The notes below the pieces were generated by a model. That model saw only the letters and a program-made list of their open reading frames with translations, ran no database searches and was not told the DNA's origin. The position numbers were made by a program, and so were the translations under genes. From the NCBI RefSeq assembly GCF_014268275.3, contig NZ_CP077084.1, positions 5,332,001 to 5,396,000 on the forward strand: 64,000 nucleotides of DNA, in the 5' to 3' direction. This document shows, piece by piece, positions 15,948 through 26,027 of this stretch (position 1 is its first letter; every line of letters starts with the position of its first letter). This stretch comes from Pseudomonas tritici (GTDB lineage: Bacteria > Pseudomonadota > Gammaproteobacteria > Pseudomonadales > Pseudomonadaceae).

Positions 15948-16841
15948 ATGATTTCAAAACGCTTGACCCCTTCGATGACGGCCTTGCAATGCTTCGAAGC
16001 CGCCGCCCGCCACCTGAGTTTCACCCGTGCCGCCGAAGAGCTGCACCTGACCCAGAGTGCCGTCAGCAAGCAGGTGGCGCAGCTGGAAGAAATGCTCTGC
16101 CACAACCTGTTCGAACGGGTTCGCCAGCGCTTGTACCTGTCGCCAGCGGGGTCGCTGTACCTGGCCGAAGTGCACAAAATCCTGACCCAGGTGGACATCT
16201 CCAGCCGCTACATCCTCACCTACGGCGGCGAGACCGAAGTGCTGCGCATCGCCACGCAGCCGACCTTCGGCGATCGCTGGCTGGTGCCCAAGCTCAAGGA
16301 TTTCGCGGCGAAACACCCGAATATCCACTTGGATGTGCGCAACGAGCTGGAGCCTTTCGATGTGTTGCAGGCCAAGGCCGATATCGCGTTTTTCTATGGG
16401 CAGGGCTCATGGCCGGGCGCGACGTGCATTGAGCTGTTCCGTGAAGCCGTGGTGCCGGTGTGCGCACCGGGCTTTGTCGCCGAAGGCAGCGATGCTTCGT
16501 CGCGCCACACGTTGCTGCAATGCACCTCGCGCCCGGAAGCCTGGCACGAATGGTTCCTCGAACAGGGGCTGCACTCGCAGAACAGCTACCACGGGCCGCG
16601 TTTCGACACGTTCTACATGTGCATTCGCGCAGCACAATCGGGCTACGGCGTAGCGTTGGTGCCGCAGTACCTGGTGGCCGAAGAGTTGGCCCAGGGCAGC
16701 CTGATGATTGCGTGGGACTACGCAATGCCCAGCAGCGGCGCGCACTTTATCGCCCATGCCGAGCATGCCGGCGAGGTCCCCAAAGTGAAGGCCTTCCTGA
16801 ACTGGATGGTGGACTACATTCACGCACATCCCGACTTTTAA
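15948..16841 (+). CDS. LysR-family transcriptional regulator
   Basis: 297 residues. N-terminal winged HTH LSFTRAAEELHLTQSAVSKQ with the GcvA-like continuation VAQLEEMLCHNLFERV, then a periplasmic-binding-protein-like effector domain. ATG 15948 is chosen; the ATG at 15939 overlaps the only GGAA. It lies between the divergent binding-protein gene and, 88 bases downstream, the aminotransferase gene, and so probably controls one or both. Confidence 0.9.
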   Translation: MISKRLTPSMTALQCFEAAARHLSFTRAAEELHLTQSAVSKQVAQLEEMLCHNLFERVRQRLYLSPAGSLYLAEVHKILTQVDISSRYILTYGGETEVLRIATQPTFGDRWLVPKLKDFAAKHPNIHLDVRNELEPFDVLQAKADIAFFYGQGSWPGATCIELFREAVVPVCAPGFVAEGSDASSRHTLLQCTSRPEAWHEWFLEQGLHSQNSYHGPRFDTFYMCIRAAQSGYGVALVPQYLVAEELAQGSLMIAWDYAMPSSGAHFIAHAEHAGEVPKVKAFLNWMVDYIHAHPDF

Positions 16842-16929
16842 TAATGACCCGGCGACTTTATTTCGTTTGCGACAAGGGCGGGCGCCCAGCTTAGATAAAA
16901 GACGCCCGTCACTGCCGAGTCCCCGATTC

Positions 16930-18183
16930 ATGAGCCACGAAACCATCAGCCAATCGATTTCCATCGTTCATCCCATCAGCCTCAGCCACGGGAAAAACGC
17001 CGAAGTCTGGGACACCTCGGGCAAACGCTATATCGACTTTGTTGGCGGCATCGGTGTGCTCAACCTCGGCCACTGCCACCCGGGCGTGGTCGAGGCAATT
17101 CGTGAACAAGCGACCAAACTGACCCACTACGCGTTCAACGCCGCCCCGCACGCGCCCTACATCGAACTGATGGAGCGCCTGAGCGCATTTATCCCGGTGG
17201 GCTACCCAGTCAGCGGCATGCTCACCAACAGCGGCGCGGAGGCGGCGGAAAACGCGCTGAAGATCGTGCGCGGCGCTACCGGCCGTACGGCGGTGATTGC
17301 ATTTGACGGTGCCTTCCACGGCCGCACCCTGGCCACGCTCAACCTCAACGGCAAGGTCGCGCCCTACAAACAAAAGGTCGGTGTACTGCCCGGCCCGGTG
17401 TACCACCTGCCCTACCCCAGCGCTGATAACGACGTGACCTGCGCTGAGGCACTGAAGGCCATGGACCGCTTGTTCAGCGTAGAAATCGACGTCAACGATG
17501 TGGCCTGTTTCATTATCGAACCGGTGCAGGGCGAAGGGGGGTTCCTCGCACTGGATATCCAGTTCGCCCAGGCTCTTCGGCGCTTTTGCGATGAGAAGAA
17601 CATCCTGCTGATTGCCGATGAAATCCAATCCGGCTTTGGCCGTACCGGCCAACGTTTTGCGTTCTCACGCCTGGGGATCGAACCGGACTTGATCCTGCTG
17701 GGTAAAAGCATCGCCGGGGGTGTACCGCTGGGCGCCGTAGTGGGGCGCAAGGTGTTGATGGACAACCTGCCGAAGGGCGGCCTGGGCGGCACATATTCCG
17801 GCAACCCTATTGCGTGTGCCGCAGCATTAGCCACCCTTGACGCAATGACAGATGAGCACCTGAACACTTGGGGAGCGCAACAGCAAGAAGCCATCGTTCG
17901 CCGCTATGAAGCCTGGTGCGCACAAGGCCTCACGCCCTACCTCGGCCGCCTGACCGGCGTCGGCGCCATGCGCGGCATCGAGCTGGCGAACGCCGATGGC
18001 ACACCCGCACCGAAACAGCTTGCTCAACTGTTGGGCCTGGCACGGGATGCCGGGTTGTTGCTAATGCCCAGCGGCAAGTCGCGGCATATCATCCGTTTAC
18101 TGGCACCGCTGACGATTGAACCGGCAGTGTTGGAGGAGGGCTTGGATATCCTCCAAGCGTGCCTGAGACACTTGTCCCAGTAA
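16930..18183 (+). CDS. Class III PLP aminotransferase, 2-aminoadipate/4-aminobutyrate type
   Basis: 417 residues from ATG 16930. PLP-binding Lys is in LILLGKSIAGGVPLGA. LLIADEIQSGFGRTG has the Asp that contacts the pyridine N, GTYSGNPIACAAALATLDAM follows, and NSGAEAAENALKIVR forms the phosphate cup. From memory it resembles the P. putida enzyme of D-lysine catabolism that converts 2-aminoadipate to 2-oxoadipate, more than classical GabT, especially near the N-terminus (HPISLSHGKNAEVWDT). Substrate is thus inferred. It lies downstream of a LysR gene and near an amino-acid-binding protein, consistent with amino-acid use. Confidence 0.9.
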   Translation: MSHETISQSISIVHPISLSHGKNAEVWDTSGKRYIDFVGGIGVLNLGHCHPGVVEAIREQATKLTHYAFNAAPHAPYIELMERLSAFIPVGYPVSGMLTNSGAEAAENALKIVRGATGRTAVIAFDGAFHGRTLATLNLNGKVAPYKQKVGVLPGPVYHLPYPSADNDVTCAEALKAMDRLFSVEIDVNDVACFIIEPVQGEGGFLALDIQFAQALRRFCDEKNILLIADEIQSGFGRTGQRFAFSRLGIEPDLILLGKSIAGGVPLGAVVGRKVLMDNLPKGGLGGTYSGNPIACAAALATLDAMTDEHLNTWGAQQQEAIVRRYEAWCAQGLTPYLGRLTGVGAMRGIELANADGTPAPKQLAQLLGLARDAGLLLMPSGKSRHIIRLLAPLTIEPAVLEEGLDILQACLRHLSQ

Positions 18184-18355
18184 GGAAGGCCGGGGTTTAC
18201 CGTAGGTCTGTTTTGCAGGCGGGCAGTCCGGCTGCAACGGGCGCTGCCGGGGTAACGTCGGGATAAGGGCATTGTGCTGCCTTGACCTGATCCCCCTCCC
18301 CCCTGAAAATGCCCGACGCTTTTTTGTCCTCGTTTACTGAAGTAGTGAAATTTCA

Positions 18356-19075
18356 ATGCCCGATTCCTACACCATCGAAGAATCCGCCGAAGAAACCGTA
18401 GTCGCCTTGCACGCCAAAGCCGAGTACGAAAACGCCATCAATCTTTCACAGCATCTGCCAGCGGCCAAGATCATCAGCGAGATGGTGCTGGACGCTTTCC
18501 ACACGTCCAAGGAAAGCGACCAGATCCGCGAACTGCGCGTGGCTATCCGCCAGGCCCACGATGCCTTCGACGACGACAAGGCCTACGACCTGATGGGCCA
18601 GCTCAAGCAATTGAAAGACGCCGAGGCGGCCGACAATGCAGCCCTGGAGAACCTGAGCAGCCAGTTCTCGATCAGCCGCATCCTGTCGAGCTTCAAGGAC
18701 GACCCCGAGTTCCAGGAGCTGGTCTACGGCCTGGCGTTGAAGGTGCTGAACCAGAGCCACCAGGCCATCAGCAACCCAAGCGCCGGCAAGAGCAAGGCTT
18801 CACGGCCCAAGAAAGAAGCCGAAGTGTTTGTGATCAGCAAGGATGGCATCAGCGTCACCCTGCCACTGCGCACGCCACGCTCGAAGCTGAACGTTGACCG
18901 TGAGGCGTTTGAGTTCCTTGGCTTCAGCTTTGTGGGTGAAGGCGATGAAGCGGAGCTTACGGTTGAAAGCTTTGTGGACAACACCGGTGCTGAACAGCCG
19001 TTGAGCCGCAAAAGCGTGATTACTGCGCTGCAACAGCAGACGGCGTTTGATGGGTACAGCATCGCGCAGCAGTAA
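18356..19075 (+). CDS. Conserved hypothetical protein
   Basis: 239 residues, soluble and acidic. The N-terminal ~140 residues are predicted helical and resemble a coiled coil (KESDQIRELRVAIRQAHDAF). A basic linker (SKASRPKKE) leads to a C-terminal domain of ~90 residues rich in strands (FVISKDGISVTLPLRTPRSK). I do not recognise a family. It stands alone between the aminotransferase and a REP palindrome; only weak ribosome-binding complementarity precedes ATG 18356. Confidence 0.75.
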   Translation: MPDSYTIEESAEETVVALHAKAEYENAINLSQHLPAAKIISEMVLDAFHTSKESDQIRELRVAIRQAHDAFDDDKAYDLMGQLKQLKDAEAADNAALENLSSQFSISRILSSFKDDPEFQELVYGLALKVLNQSHQAISNPSAGKSKASRPKKEAEVFVISKDGISVTLPLRTPRSKLNVDREAFEFLGFSFVGEGDEAELTVESFVDNTGAEQPLSRKSVITALQQQTAFDGYSIAQQ

Positions 19076-19103
19076 CTCGTAGCAAGCTACACCGCAGAAT
19101 CAA

Positions 19104-19194
19104 GTGTGGGAGCTGGCTTGCCTGCGATGCAGACGCCTCGGTACATCAGTGAAACCGAGGTGATGCAATCGCAGGCAAGCCAGCTCCCACATTT
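19104..19194. repeat. REP palindrome pair between convergent genes
   Basis: GTGTGGGAGCTGGCTTGCCTGCGAT and its reverse complement frame a 40-base centre. The sequence is the TGGCTTGCCTGCGAT variant of the Pseudomonas REP, located between the ends of two convergent genes where it can act as a transcription barrier. Confidence 0.85.
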
Positions 19195-19207
19195 GATCTG
19201 TGCTGTG

Positions 19208-20302
19208 TCAACTGACCCGTTCGACGTGTGCTGCAAACACTTCCCGAAACCGCGCCATCTCACGCTTGTCCCCCACCGTCACCCGCACCCACTGCGGCCA
19301 GCCTTTAAACACCCGGCCGATCAGCACGCCCTGCGCCGCCAACTGCTCGATCACCTGCTGCGCCGGTTGCTTCACGTCGATCATGAAGCAGTTGGCCTGG
19401 GAGGCGGTGCAGGTGAAACCACGGCCTTTCAGCCAGGCCACGGTCTCGTCACGCAGCTGGTTATTGAGCGCCTTGCGTTGCGGCAGCAGTTTCACGTCTT
19501 CCAGGCTGGCAATGCCGCCGAGCAGGGTGGAACCTGCCGGTACGTTGTCGCCGCCAAACACGGCCAGCCGCTCCAGCAGCGCAGGGTGGCCGATTGCCAG
19601 ACCCAGACGGGCGCCGGCCATGCCGTAGATTTTCGAGAACGTGCGCAGCACCAGCAGGTCGTCATGGTCCTTGACCCAACTGACAACGCTGGGGACGTCG
19701 GCGAAGTCGATATAGGCCTCGTCCACCACCAGCACACTGCCTTTGGGTTTGTTTGCCAGTGCCTGGCGGATGGCCTCGGTAGACGTGACAGTGCCAGTGG
19801 GGTTATTGGGGTTGCACAGGTAGAGCATGCCCGCCTGGGGATCGGCGGCGAGCATCGCCGGGATGTCGTGGGCGTGGTCGGCGCTCAGACTGACTTCCTT
19901 CACCGGCGCCTTGTTCGACTCGGCCGCCTGGCGCGGCACTTCGTAGGACGGCGTGGCCATCACCAGGCCACGGGTTTCGCTGGTGAATGCCAATACGGCA
20001 TAGCGCAAAGCCGCCATCGAGCCTGCAAATACCGCCACCTGTTCCTCGGCAATTTCCTGCTGTTGGGCAAACAGCCCGGCTAACGCATACATATGGCCGT
20101 AAGGATAACGTCCGGAGGTGGCGATGCCCCGCTGCATCGCCTCCCGCGCAGCCCCTGAAGGGCCGTAGGGGCTTTCGTTGTAGTTGAGCCGCACCTTGTC
20201 AGACGTTGCCGGCGACGGCGCCGCAACCGCCCAATCCAGGCGCCCCAGCAATGGCAGGGCGGCGCCCACGGCGAGAAGGGACCGACGACTTACGCTGACC
20301 AT
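19208..20302 (-). CDS. Tat-exported PLP-dependent transaminase (HisC-like; PtaA candidate)
   Basis: 364 residues from ATG 20302, preceded by AAGGAG. The N-terminus MVSVSRRSLLAVGAALPLLG is a twin-arginine signal ending near AVAAP, so the folded enzyme should be exported to the periplasm. The body is a class I/II aminotransferase of the HisC fold: YNESPYGPS, YLCNPNNPTGT, VVDEAYIDF, and the PLP Lys in RTFSKIYGMAGARLG. A periplasmic transaminase is unusual. In P. fluorescens, PtaA converts the glutamate side chain of pyoverdine to alpha-ketoglutarate, and this gene fits its description. Function is inferred; no pvd genes are nearby. Confidence 0.85.
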   Translation of the reverse strand: MVSVSRRSLLAVGAALPLLGRLDWAVAAPSPATSDKVRLNYNESPYGPSGAAREAMQRGIATSGRYPYGHMYALAGLFAQQQEIAEEQVAVFAGSMAALRYAVLAFTSETRGLVMATPSYEVPRQAAESNKAPVKEVSLSADHAHDIPAMLAADPQAGMLYLCNPNNPTGTVTSTEAIRQALANKPKGSVLVVDEAYIDFADVPSVVSWVKDHDDLLVLRTFSKIYGMAGARLGLAIGHPALLERLAVFGGDNVPAGSTLLGGIASLEDVKLLPQRKALNNQLRDETVAWLKGRGFTCTASQANCFMIDVKQPAQQVIEQLAAQGVLIGRVFKGWPQWVRVTVGDKREMARFREVFAAHVERVS

Positions 20303-20400
20303 ATGACAACTCCTTGTTGTAGGGCGGGTGATGGATTCGCACAGCTCGTACAAAAGTGTATGACGAGAAAGGCGTCGGCCGATTTAACCGAGCGCCCAAG

Positions 20401-20437
20401 AAAAAGCCCCGCGCTTCTCTCGAAGGCGGGGCTTTTT
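20401..20437 (-). terminator. Rho-independent terminator of the cyo operon
   Basis: AAAAAGCCCCGC and GCGGGGCTTTTT form a 12-bp stem with a 13-base loop, directly after the cyoE stop on the minus strand, ending in a T-run. Confidence 0.88.
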
Positions 20438-20451
20438 CACTGCGGGACCAC

Positions 20452-21339
20452 TCAGTGAGCGTAGGTCAGCAACAGCTCTTTCGGCACTTGGAAATCCAGG
20501 GACATCATCACGCTGAGCGCGGTGATGGTGAAAATCGAGAACACGAACAGCTTGCGCGCCCAGACGGTGTCATCCACCGCCTTGTAGCCGGTCCAGGCCA
20601 TGTACAACCAGTACATGCCCATGGCGGCGGCGACAGCGAGGTAGCTCATGCCGGCGTAGCCACTGAAGGTCAACATCAAGGTCGCCACAAGGAAGGCCAG
20701 GATGTACAGCAGGATGTGTTTCTTGGCGACCTGGATGCCACGTTTAACCGGCAAAACCGGAATCGACGCAGCCAGGTAGTCATTGAAGCGGAAAATCGCG
20801 ATGGCGTAGGAATGCGGCATCTGCCACAGGCTGAACATCACCAGTAGCACCAGCGCGGCCATGTCGAAGCTATTGGTCACAGCCACATAACCAATGACCG
20901 GCGGCATCGCCCCCGACAGACTGCCCACCAGCGTGCCGTGAACCGACTTGCGCTTGAGGTACAGGCTGTAGAGGCCGACGTAGATGACAAAGCCGATCAC
21001 GGCAAACAGCGCCGCCAGCGGGTTAGCCACCTTGTACAACAGCACCACACCGGCAACACCCAGGACGGTCGCGAACAGCAGCGCCAGCTTCAGGGAAACC
21101 AGCCCCTGTACCAGCGCGCGGTTCTTGGTGCGCTCCATCTTGATGTCGATGTCGCGGTCGATGCAGTTGTTGAACACACATCCGGAAGCTACCACCAGGG
21201 AGGTGCCGATCATTGCAGCCAGGAAGATGGCCAGATCGACATGTCCCTTGGAGGCCAGGAAGAAACCGCCCGCCACAGAAAGCACGTTACCGAAAATGAT
21301 CCCCGGTTTGGTGATTTGGATAAAGTGCTTAAGCGACAT
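20452..21339 (-). CDS. cyoE: Protoheme IX farnesyltransferase (heme O synthase)
   Basis: 295 residues, about eight to nine membrane helices. The prenyltransferase signature [18 protein letters not shown] carries the Asp-rich motif for farnesyl diphosphate, and [20 protein letters not shown] the second conserved loop. It attaches farnesyl to heme b to give heme o for the bo3 oxidase. Last gene of cyoABCDE, 11 bases after cyoD. Confidence 0.96.
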   Translation of the reverse strand: MSLKHFIQITKPGIIFGNVLSVAGGFFLASKGHVDLAIFLAAMIGTSLVVASGCVFNNCIDRDIDIKMERTKNRALVQGLVSLKLALLFATVLGVAGVVLLYKVANPLAALFAVIGFVIYVGLYSLYLKRKSVHGTLVGSLSGAMPPVIGYVAVTNSFDMAALVLLVMFSLWQMPHSYAIAIFRFNDYLAASIPVLPVKRGIQVAKKHILLYILAFLVATLMLTFSGYAGMSYLAVAAAMGMYWLYMAWTGYKAVDDTVWARKLFVFSIFTITALSVMMSLDFQVPKELLLTYAH

Positions 21340-21350
21340 CGGGTCTTACC

Positions 21351-21692
21351 TCACTTCGCCATCATGAACGTATGGATGCTGAACATGATCCATATCGACA
21401 GGCCAACCAGCAGCAGGATTACTAGGCCTGCGAACACGAACGCAATCACGTTATCGCGCTGCTCTTTCGAGCGATCCAAGTGCAGGAAGTACACCAGGTG
21501 AACCAGCACCTGAATCACCGCGAACGCCAGCACGATCATCAACGTGATCGACTTCGGCAGGGTTGGGTACATCACCAGGCCGAACGGGATCAGGGTCAGG
21601 ATTACCGACAGGATGAAGCCGATGGCGTACGACTTAACGCTGCCGTGGCTCGCATCATGGCTGTCATGGTCATGGGAGTGTGCATTAGCCAT
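21351..21692 (-). CDS. cyoD: Cytochrome bo3 ubiquinol oxidase subunit IV
   Basis: 113 residues: a His/Asp-rich N-terminus ([17 protein letters not shown]) and three membrane helices (about 20-40, 45-65, 80-105), with VHLVYFLHLDRSKEQRDN between helices 2 and 3 as in CyoD. Assembles the bo3 complex. Its start overlaps the cyoC stop (TAATG). Confidence 0.95.
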   Translation of the reverse strand: MANAHSHDHDSHDASHGSVKSYAIGFILSVILTLIPFGLVMYPTLPKSITLMIVLAFAVIQVLVHLVYFLHLDRSKEQRDNVIAFVFAGLVILLLVGLSIWIMFSIHTFMMAK

Positions 21693-22318
21693 TACAGAGT
21701 CCCCATCAGGTAAACAACGGTGAAGACGCAGATCCAGACCACGTCCAGGAAGTGCCAGAACAGGCTCAGGCAGCTCAGGCGAGTCTTGTTGGTGTTGGTC
21801 AGGCCGTGTTTATTGACCTGATACATCATCACCGCCATCCACAGCAGGCCTGCCGTTACGTGCAGACCGTGGGTGCCGACCAGCGTGAAGAACGCCGACA
21901 GGAAACCGGAACGGTGCGGGCCGTAGCCTTCGGAGATCAGCAGGTGGAACTCGTTGATCTCCATGCCGATGAAGCCCAGGCCGAACAGGAAGGTCAGGCC
22001 CAACCAGCTCAGTACGCCCTTCTTGTTGCCCTTGTAGAAGGCCAACATGGCGAAGCCGTAGGTGATCGAACTGAACAACAGCAAGGCGGTTTCGCCGAGC
22101 ACGTAAGGCAGTTCGAAGATGTCGTGGCCCGACGGGCCACCCGCTACGTTGTTTACCAGTACCGCGTACACCGCGAAGATCGACGCAAACAAGATGCAGT
22201 CGGTCATCAGGTAGAGCCAGAAACCGAAAACGGTCATCGGCCCCGAGTCGTGGTGATGGTCATCGTGCCCATGGTCATCGACATGGGCGTGTCCAGCATT
22301 GGTCACTAAGTTCGACAT
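21692..22318 (-). CDS. cyoC: Cytochrome bo3 ubiquinol oxidase subunit III
   Basis: 208 residues with five predicted helices, starting with a His/Asp-rich tail ([17 protein letters not shown]). [26 protein letters not shown] is the conserved subunit III core with its glutamate/histidine pattern ([10 protein letters not shown] upstream). Overlaps cyoD at its stop and starts three bases after the cyoB stop. Confidence 0.95.
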   Translation of the reverse strand: MSNLVTNAGHAHVDDHGHDDHHHDSGPMTVFGFWLYLMTDCILFASIFAVYAVLVNNVAGGPSGHDIFELPYVLGETALLLFSSITYGFAMLAFYKGNKKGVLSWLGLTFLFGLGFIGMEINEFHLLISEGYGPHRSGFLSAFFTLVGTHGLHVTAGLLWMAVMMYQVNKHGLTNTNKTRLSCLSLFWHFLDVVWICVFTVVYLMGTL

Positions 22319-22321
22319 GGT

Positions 22322-24340
22322 TTAAGCCTGTTCCAACGAGGTTTCTACACGGTTGGCCGGGATTTTCTTCTCGGCGACCAGGCGAGCGTGCTGCTCGGCT
22401 TCGATGCGCTCGATCGTTTCGACCGGCACCATGTAGCCTTGATCATCACGTGCAGCGTGGACAATGAAGTAGCCGATGGTGCCCACCAGGCTAACGATTG
22501 CCAGCCACCAGATGTGCCAGATCATCGCGAAACCGAACACGGTCAACAGCGCACCCATCACCACGCCAGTGGCGGTGTTGCTTGGCATGTGGATCGGTTC
22601 GTAGTGCTTGGGCTTCTGGTACGCAGTACCGTCTTCCTTGGCTTCGGTGAACGCATCGATGGTGTTCGCAGTAGGGATCACGGCGAAGTTGTAGAACGGA
22701 GGTGGCGACGAAGTCGACCATTCCAGGGTGTGGCCGTTCCATGGGTCGCCGGAGTCGCAAGCGTTCTGCTTACGGTCACGGATGCTCACATACAGCTGGA
22801 TCAACTGGCAGGCAATACCCACAGCGATCATAATTGCACCGAACATGGCAACGTACAGGTACGGTACCCACTCAGGGTTGGTGGTAGCGTTCAGACGACG
22901 GGTCATGCCCATGAAGCCCAGTGCATAGAGCGGCATGAACGCGACGAAGAAGCCCGAGATCCAGAACCAGAATGCAGCCTTGCCCCAGCCTTCGTGCAGC
23001 TTGAAGCCGAACGCTTTCGGGAAGTAGAAGCTGAAACCCGCGATGTAGCCGAATACAGCACCACCGATGATCACGTTGTGGAAGTGAGCGATCACGAACA
23101 GGCTGTTGTGCAGGACGAAGTCAGCACCCGGGATGGCCAGCAGTACGCCGGTCATGCCGCCAATGGCGAAGGTCACCATGAAGCCCAGGGTCCACAGGAC
23201 CTGGCTGGTCATGCGCAGACGACCGTGGTAGATGGTGAACAGCCAGTTGAATAGCTTCACCCCCGTCGGGATGGAAATCAGCATCGTTGCCAGGCCGAAG
23301 AAGGCGTTGACGCTGGCCCCCGAACCCATGGTGAAGAAGTGGTGCAGCCACACCATGAAGCCCAGTACAGAGATTGCGCCCGATGCGTAAACCATCGAGT
23401 GGTGACCGAACAGGCGCTTGCCGGTAAAGGTCGAGATCACTTCGGAGAAGATACCGAACGCTGGCAGGATCAGGATGTACACCTCAGGGTGACCCCATGC
23501 CCAGAACAGGTTCACGTACATCATTGGATTGCCACCAAGTTCATTGGTGAAAATGTGGAAATCCAGGTAACGGTCAAGCGACAGCAGCGCCATGGTAGCG
23601 GCCAGGATCGGGAACGAAGCCACGATCAGCACGTTTGCCCAGGTGCAGGTCCAGGTGAAGATCGGCATGTCCATCAGCTTCATGCCAGGGGCGCGCATTT
23701 TCAGCACGGTGGCCAGGAAGTTGACCCCCGTCAGCGTCGTCCCGAGTCCTGATAACTGTAGCGCCCAGATGTAGTAGTCCACACCCACGCCAGGGCTGTA
23801 TTGCAGGCCCGACAATGGCGGATACGCAACCCAACCGGTCTTGGCGAATTCGCCGACGCCCAGGGAAACGTTGATCAGCACAACGCCGGAAACCAGCAGC
23901 CAGAAGCTCAGGGAGTTCAGGAACGGGTAAGCCACGTCACGCGCGCCGATCTGCAGGGGCACTGCAAGGTTCATCAGGCCGGTGAAGAAAGGCATCGCCA
24001 TGAAGATGATCATGATCACACCGTGGGCGGTGAAGATCTGGTCATAGTGTTCAGGCGGCAGGTAGCCAGGCGAACCCTCGGTGGCCATGGCCAACTGGGT
24101 ACGCATCATGATGGCGTCGGCAAAACCACGCAGCAACATGACCATGGCGACGATGATATACATCACGCCGATTTTCTTGTGGTCGACCGACGTCAGCCAC
24201 TCGGTCCACAGGTAGGTCCACTTCTTGAAATAAGTGATTGCCGCAAACAGTGCCAGACCACCCAACGCGATCATGGCGATGGTAATCATCACAATCGGCT
24301 CGTGGAACGGGACCGCATCCCAACTTAATTTACCAAACAT
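22322..24340 (-). CDS. cyoB: Cytochrome bo3 ubiquinol oxidase subunit I
   Basis: 672 residues, ~15 membrane helices, the proton-pumping catalytic subunit. All metal ligands are present: heme b His in [15 protein letters not shown], the Cu-B/Tyr segment [17 protein letters not shown], the two Cu-B histidines in WLHHFFTMG, and the heme o and b ligands in HFHNVIIGG. It sits between cyoA and cyoC with 3-base gaps. The oxidase is the high-oxygen branch of respiration. Confidence 0.97.
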   Translation of the reverse strand: MFGKLSWDAVPFHEPIVMITIAMIALGGLALFAAITYFKKWTYLWTEWLTSVDHKKIGVMYIIVAMVMLLRGFADAIMMRTQLAMATEGSPGYLPPEHYDQIFTAHGVIMIIFMAMPFFTGLMNLAVPLQIGARDVAYPFLNSLSFWLLVSGVVLINVSLGVGEFAKTGWVAYPPLSGLQYSPGVGVDYYIWALQLSGLGTTLTGVNFLATVLKMRAPGMKLMDMPIFTWTCTWANVLIVASFPILAATMALLSLDRYLDFHIFTNELGGNPMMYVNLFWAWGHPEVYILILPAFGIFSEVISTFTGKRLFGHHSMVYASGAISVLGFMVWLHHFFTMGSGASVNAFFGLATMLISIPTGVKLFNWLFTIYHGRLRMTSQVLWTLGFMVTFAIGGMTGVLLAIPGADFVLHNSLFVIAHFHNVIIGGAVFGYIAGFSFYFPKAFGFKLHEGWGKAAFWFWISGFFVAFMPLYALGFMGMTRRLNATTNPEWVPYLYVAMFGAIMIAVGIACQLIQLYVSIRDRKQNACDSGDPWNGHTLEWSTSSPPPFYNFAVIPTANTIDAFTEAKEDGTAYQKPKHYEPIHMPSNTATGVVMGALLTVFGFAMIWHIWWLAIVSLVGTIGYFIVHAARDDQGYMVPVETIERIEAEQHARLVAEKKIPANRVETSLEQA

Positions 24341-24343
24341 CGT

Positions 24344-25285
24344 TTACTCCTCTGCCCCAGCAGTTGAATGCGAGCCCGCGTCAGAACCTTCAACCGCGGC
24401 CACTTCTTTCTTCTCGTGCTTGACCGGCTTGCCTGGCTTCATACCTTCGTACTTGTCGACGATTTTCTGAAACAGGTTCGGCTCAAACGCGGAGTACAGC
24501 GCGACTGGGTTGTTCTGGCTTGGTTTGGTCAGGGCGTCGTATTCAGCTTGATCAAGCTGTTTAGGTGCGGCCTTGACTTTGGCGACCCAGGCGTTGAAAT
24601 CTTCCTGGCTCGTCGAGATCGCTTTGAATTTCATGCCGGTGAAGCCAGCGCCGCTGTAGTTCGCGGAGATGCCTTCCATTTCAGCTTTTTCGTTGGCGAT
24701 CAGGTGCAGTCGGGTCTGCATGCCTGCCATCGCGTAGATCTGACCGCCCAGGGCTGGGATGAAGAACGAGTTCATCACGGCGTCGGAGGTAATCCGGAAA
24801 TTAAGCGGAGTGTTCTCCGGGAACTGGATCTCGTTGACAGTGGCGATACCCAGGTCCGGGTAGATGAACAGCCACTTCCAGTCCAGCGCAACCACTTCGA
24901 TATTGATCGGCTTGACGTCGGATTCCAGCGGACGGTACGGGTCCAGCTCGTGGGTCGACTTATAGGTGATGTAACCCAGGGCGATGATGATGAGGATCGG
25001 AACCAGCCACACCGCGATTTCGATCTTGGTGGAGTGCGACCACTTCGGCGCGTAGGTCGCGCTGGTGTTCGACGCGCGGTATTTCCAGGCGAAGGCGAAG
25101 GTCATGATGATCACAGGGACCACGACCAGCAGCATCAGCAGGGTGGCGGTGATGATCAGGTTTCGTTGATCCAGACCGATCTGTCCTTTTGGGTCCATCA
25201 AGGTCCACTTACAGCCTCCCAGCATTAACATCATGCCAAGCAGCGGCAAAAAGCCTAGTAATCGGGGGTACCTGTTTTTACTCAT
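24344..25285 (-). CDS. cyoA: Cytochrome bo3 ubiquinol oxidase subunit II
   Basis: 313 residues from ATG 25285, with GAGG upstream; an in-frame ATG at 25339 would bury the signal. Lipobox LGGC (LMLGGCKW), two membrane helices (about 45-70, 90-110), then a cupredoxin-like periplasmic domain lacking the Cu-A ligands, as expected for a quinol oxidase (VIALDWKWLFIYPDLGIA-like VVALDWKWLFIYPD). The C-terminal tail is Lys/Glu-rich (KHEKKEVAAVEGS). First gene of the cyo operon. Confidence 0.95.
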   Translation of the reverse strand: MSKNRYPRLLGFLPLLGMMLMLGGCKWTLMDPKGQIGLDQRNLIITATLLMLLVVVPVIIMTFAFAWKYRASNTSATYAPKWSHSTKIEIAVWLVPILIIIALGYITYKSTHELDPYRPLESDVKPINIEVVALDWKWLFIYPDLGIATVNEIQFPENTPLNFRITSDAVMNSFFIPALGGQIYAMAGMQTRLHLIANEKAEMEGISANYSGAGFTGMKFKAISTSQEDFNAWVAKVKAAPKQLDQAEYDALTKPSQNNPVALYSAFEPNLFQKIVDKYEGMKPGKPVKHEKKEVAAVEGSDAGSHSTAGAEE

Positions 25286-26027
25286 CTCACGACCTCTAAA
25301 GCAGCTTGCGCAATGCAGTTGGGTTTTGATCGCCAACACTTCACCCTGCCAAGGGTTGGCATTTCTCTTCGATTGAATAAGAGCCTGCCCGTCACGCCAT
25401 AAATCTACGTTTCACGGACCTGCGGTGAGTTCTTATTCGATTTCGTGGCTAAAGGCCTTGTTACAGACCAATTCCATTTGGTGCGGGTAGTTGAAAGGCT
25501 GCCGGAACCTTGGGGTCGCACAGAGCCATCCATCTGCCCCTCGACCGCTCCAGTGCTCAAAGATTGAACAGCACCGGACATTCAGTGCGGGCGATTGTAG
25601 TTAGCTAGCGATGTATAAACCATGTCTTATAAAGAAATAATTTTTATCGATTACAGCAATAATCCTTCACCTTTATTGCAAAGGTTCGCGATCTTATCGT
25701 GTTCGATTCTCAACAAAAACCACAAAAATTGCCGTGTTATAGGGCAACCTGCCGCAGTCCTTACGGTCTGTAAGGGCACGCCAAACCGATGCAACCCCCC
25801 ATAAAACAAGGCATTCAGACATCACGAAATCGCGGGAGCAGCGTGAGGTGCACGCCACTGGCGGAGCCACGAAGTGACAGCACATCTTGGCCGCATGATG
25901 CAAATTTAAGCGACCGTTTGGCGGGTCAGAAACGTCCTGCGGCCGCTTCCGTGTGACAACATGTCGCATGCTGCGCGCACTCGCCGTTGTCCTGCGTCAC
26001 GCTCTGTTCACAAATCCCCACAAACAA
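25286..26027. other. Long non-coding region upstream of cyoA
   Basis: No ORF here has family similarity, a convincing start or Pseudomonas codon use. It must hold the cyo promoter. Visible structure: the dyad TGCCAA-GGG-TTGGCA at 25347-25361, 62 bases before cyoA; the AT-rich block 25610-25740 with ACCTTT-ATTGC-AAAGGT (25669-25685); and CCTTAC-GGTCT-GTAAGG (25759-25775). The right part (25790-25980) is GC-rich without features I can name. Confidence 0.6.
25347..25361. promoter_or_regulatory. Dyad in the cyoA upstream region, possible operator
   Basis: TGCCAA and TTGGCA are perfect inverted repeats around GGG, 62-76 bases upstream of the cyoA start codon. The position suits a regulator of the bo3 oxidase, but the 6-bp arms are short and no known consensus matches it (no ANR box TTGAT-N4-ATCAA found). 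Confidence 0.3.

Noticed and set aside
18356..19075. Assigning the unknown protein to the MvaT/H-NS family because of its coiled coil and basic linker
   Set aside because: The C-terminal part lacks the MvaT DNA-binding motif and is strand-rich.
25694..25969. 91-codon minus-strand frame in the gap before cyoA
   Set aside because: No ribosome binding site, no family likeness, biased composition; treated as non-coding.
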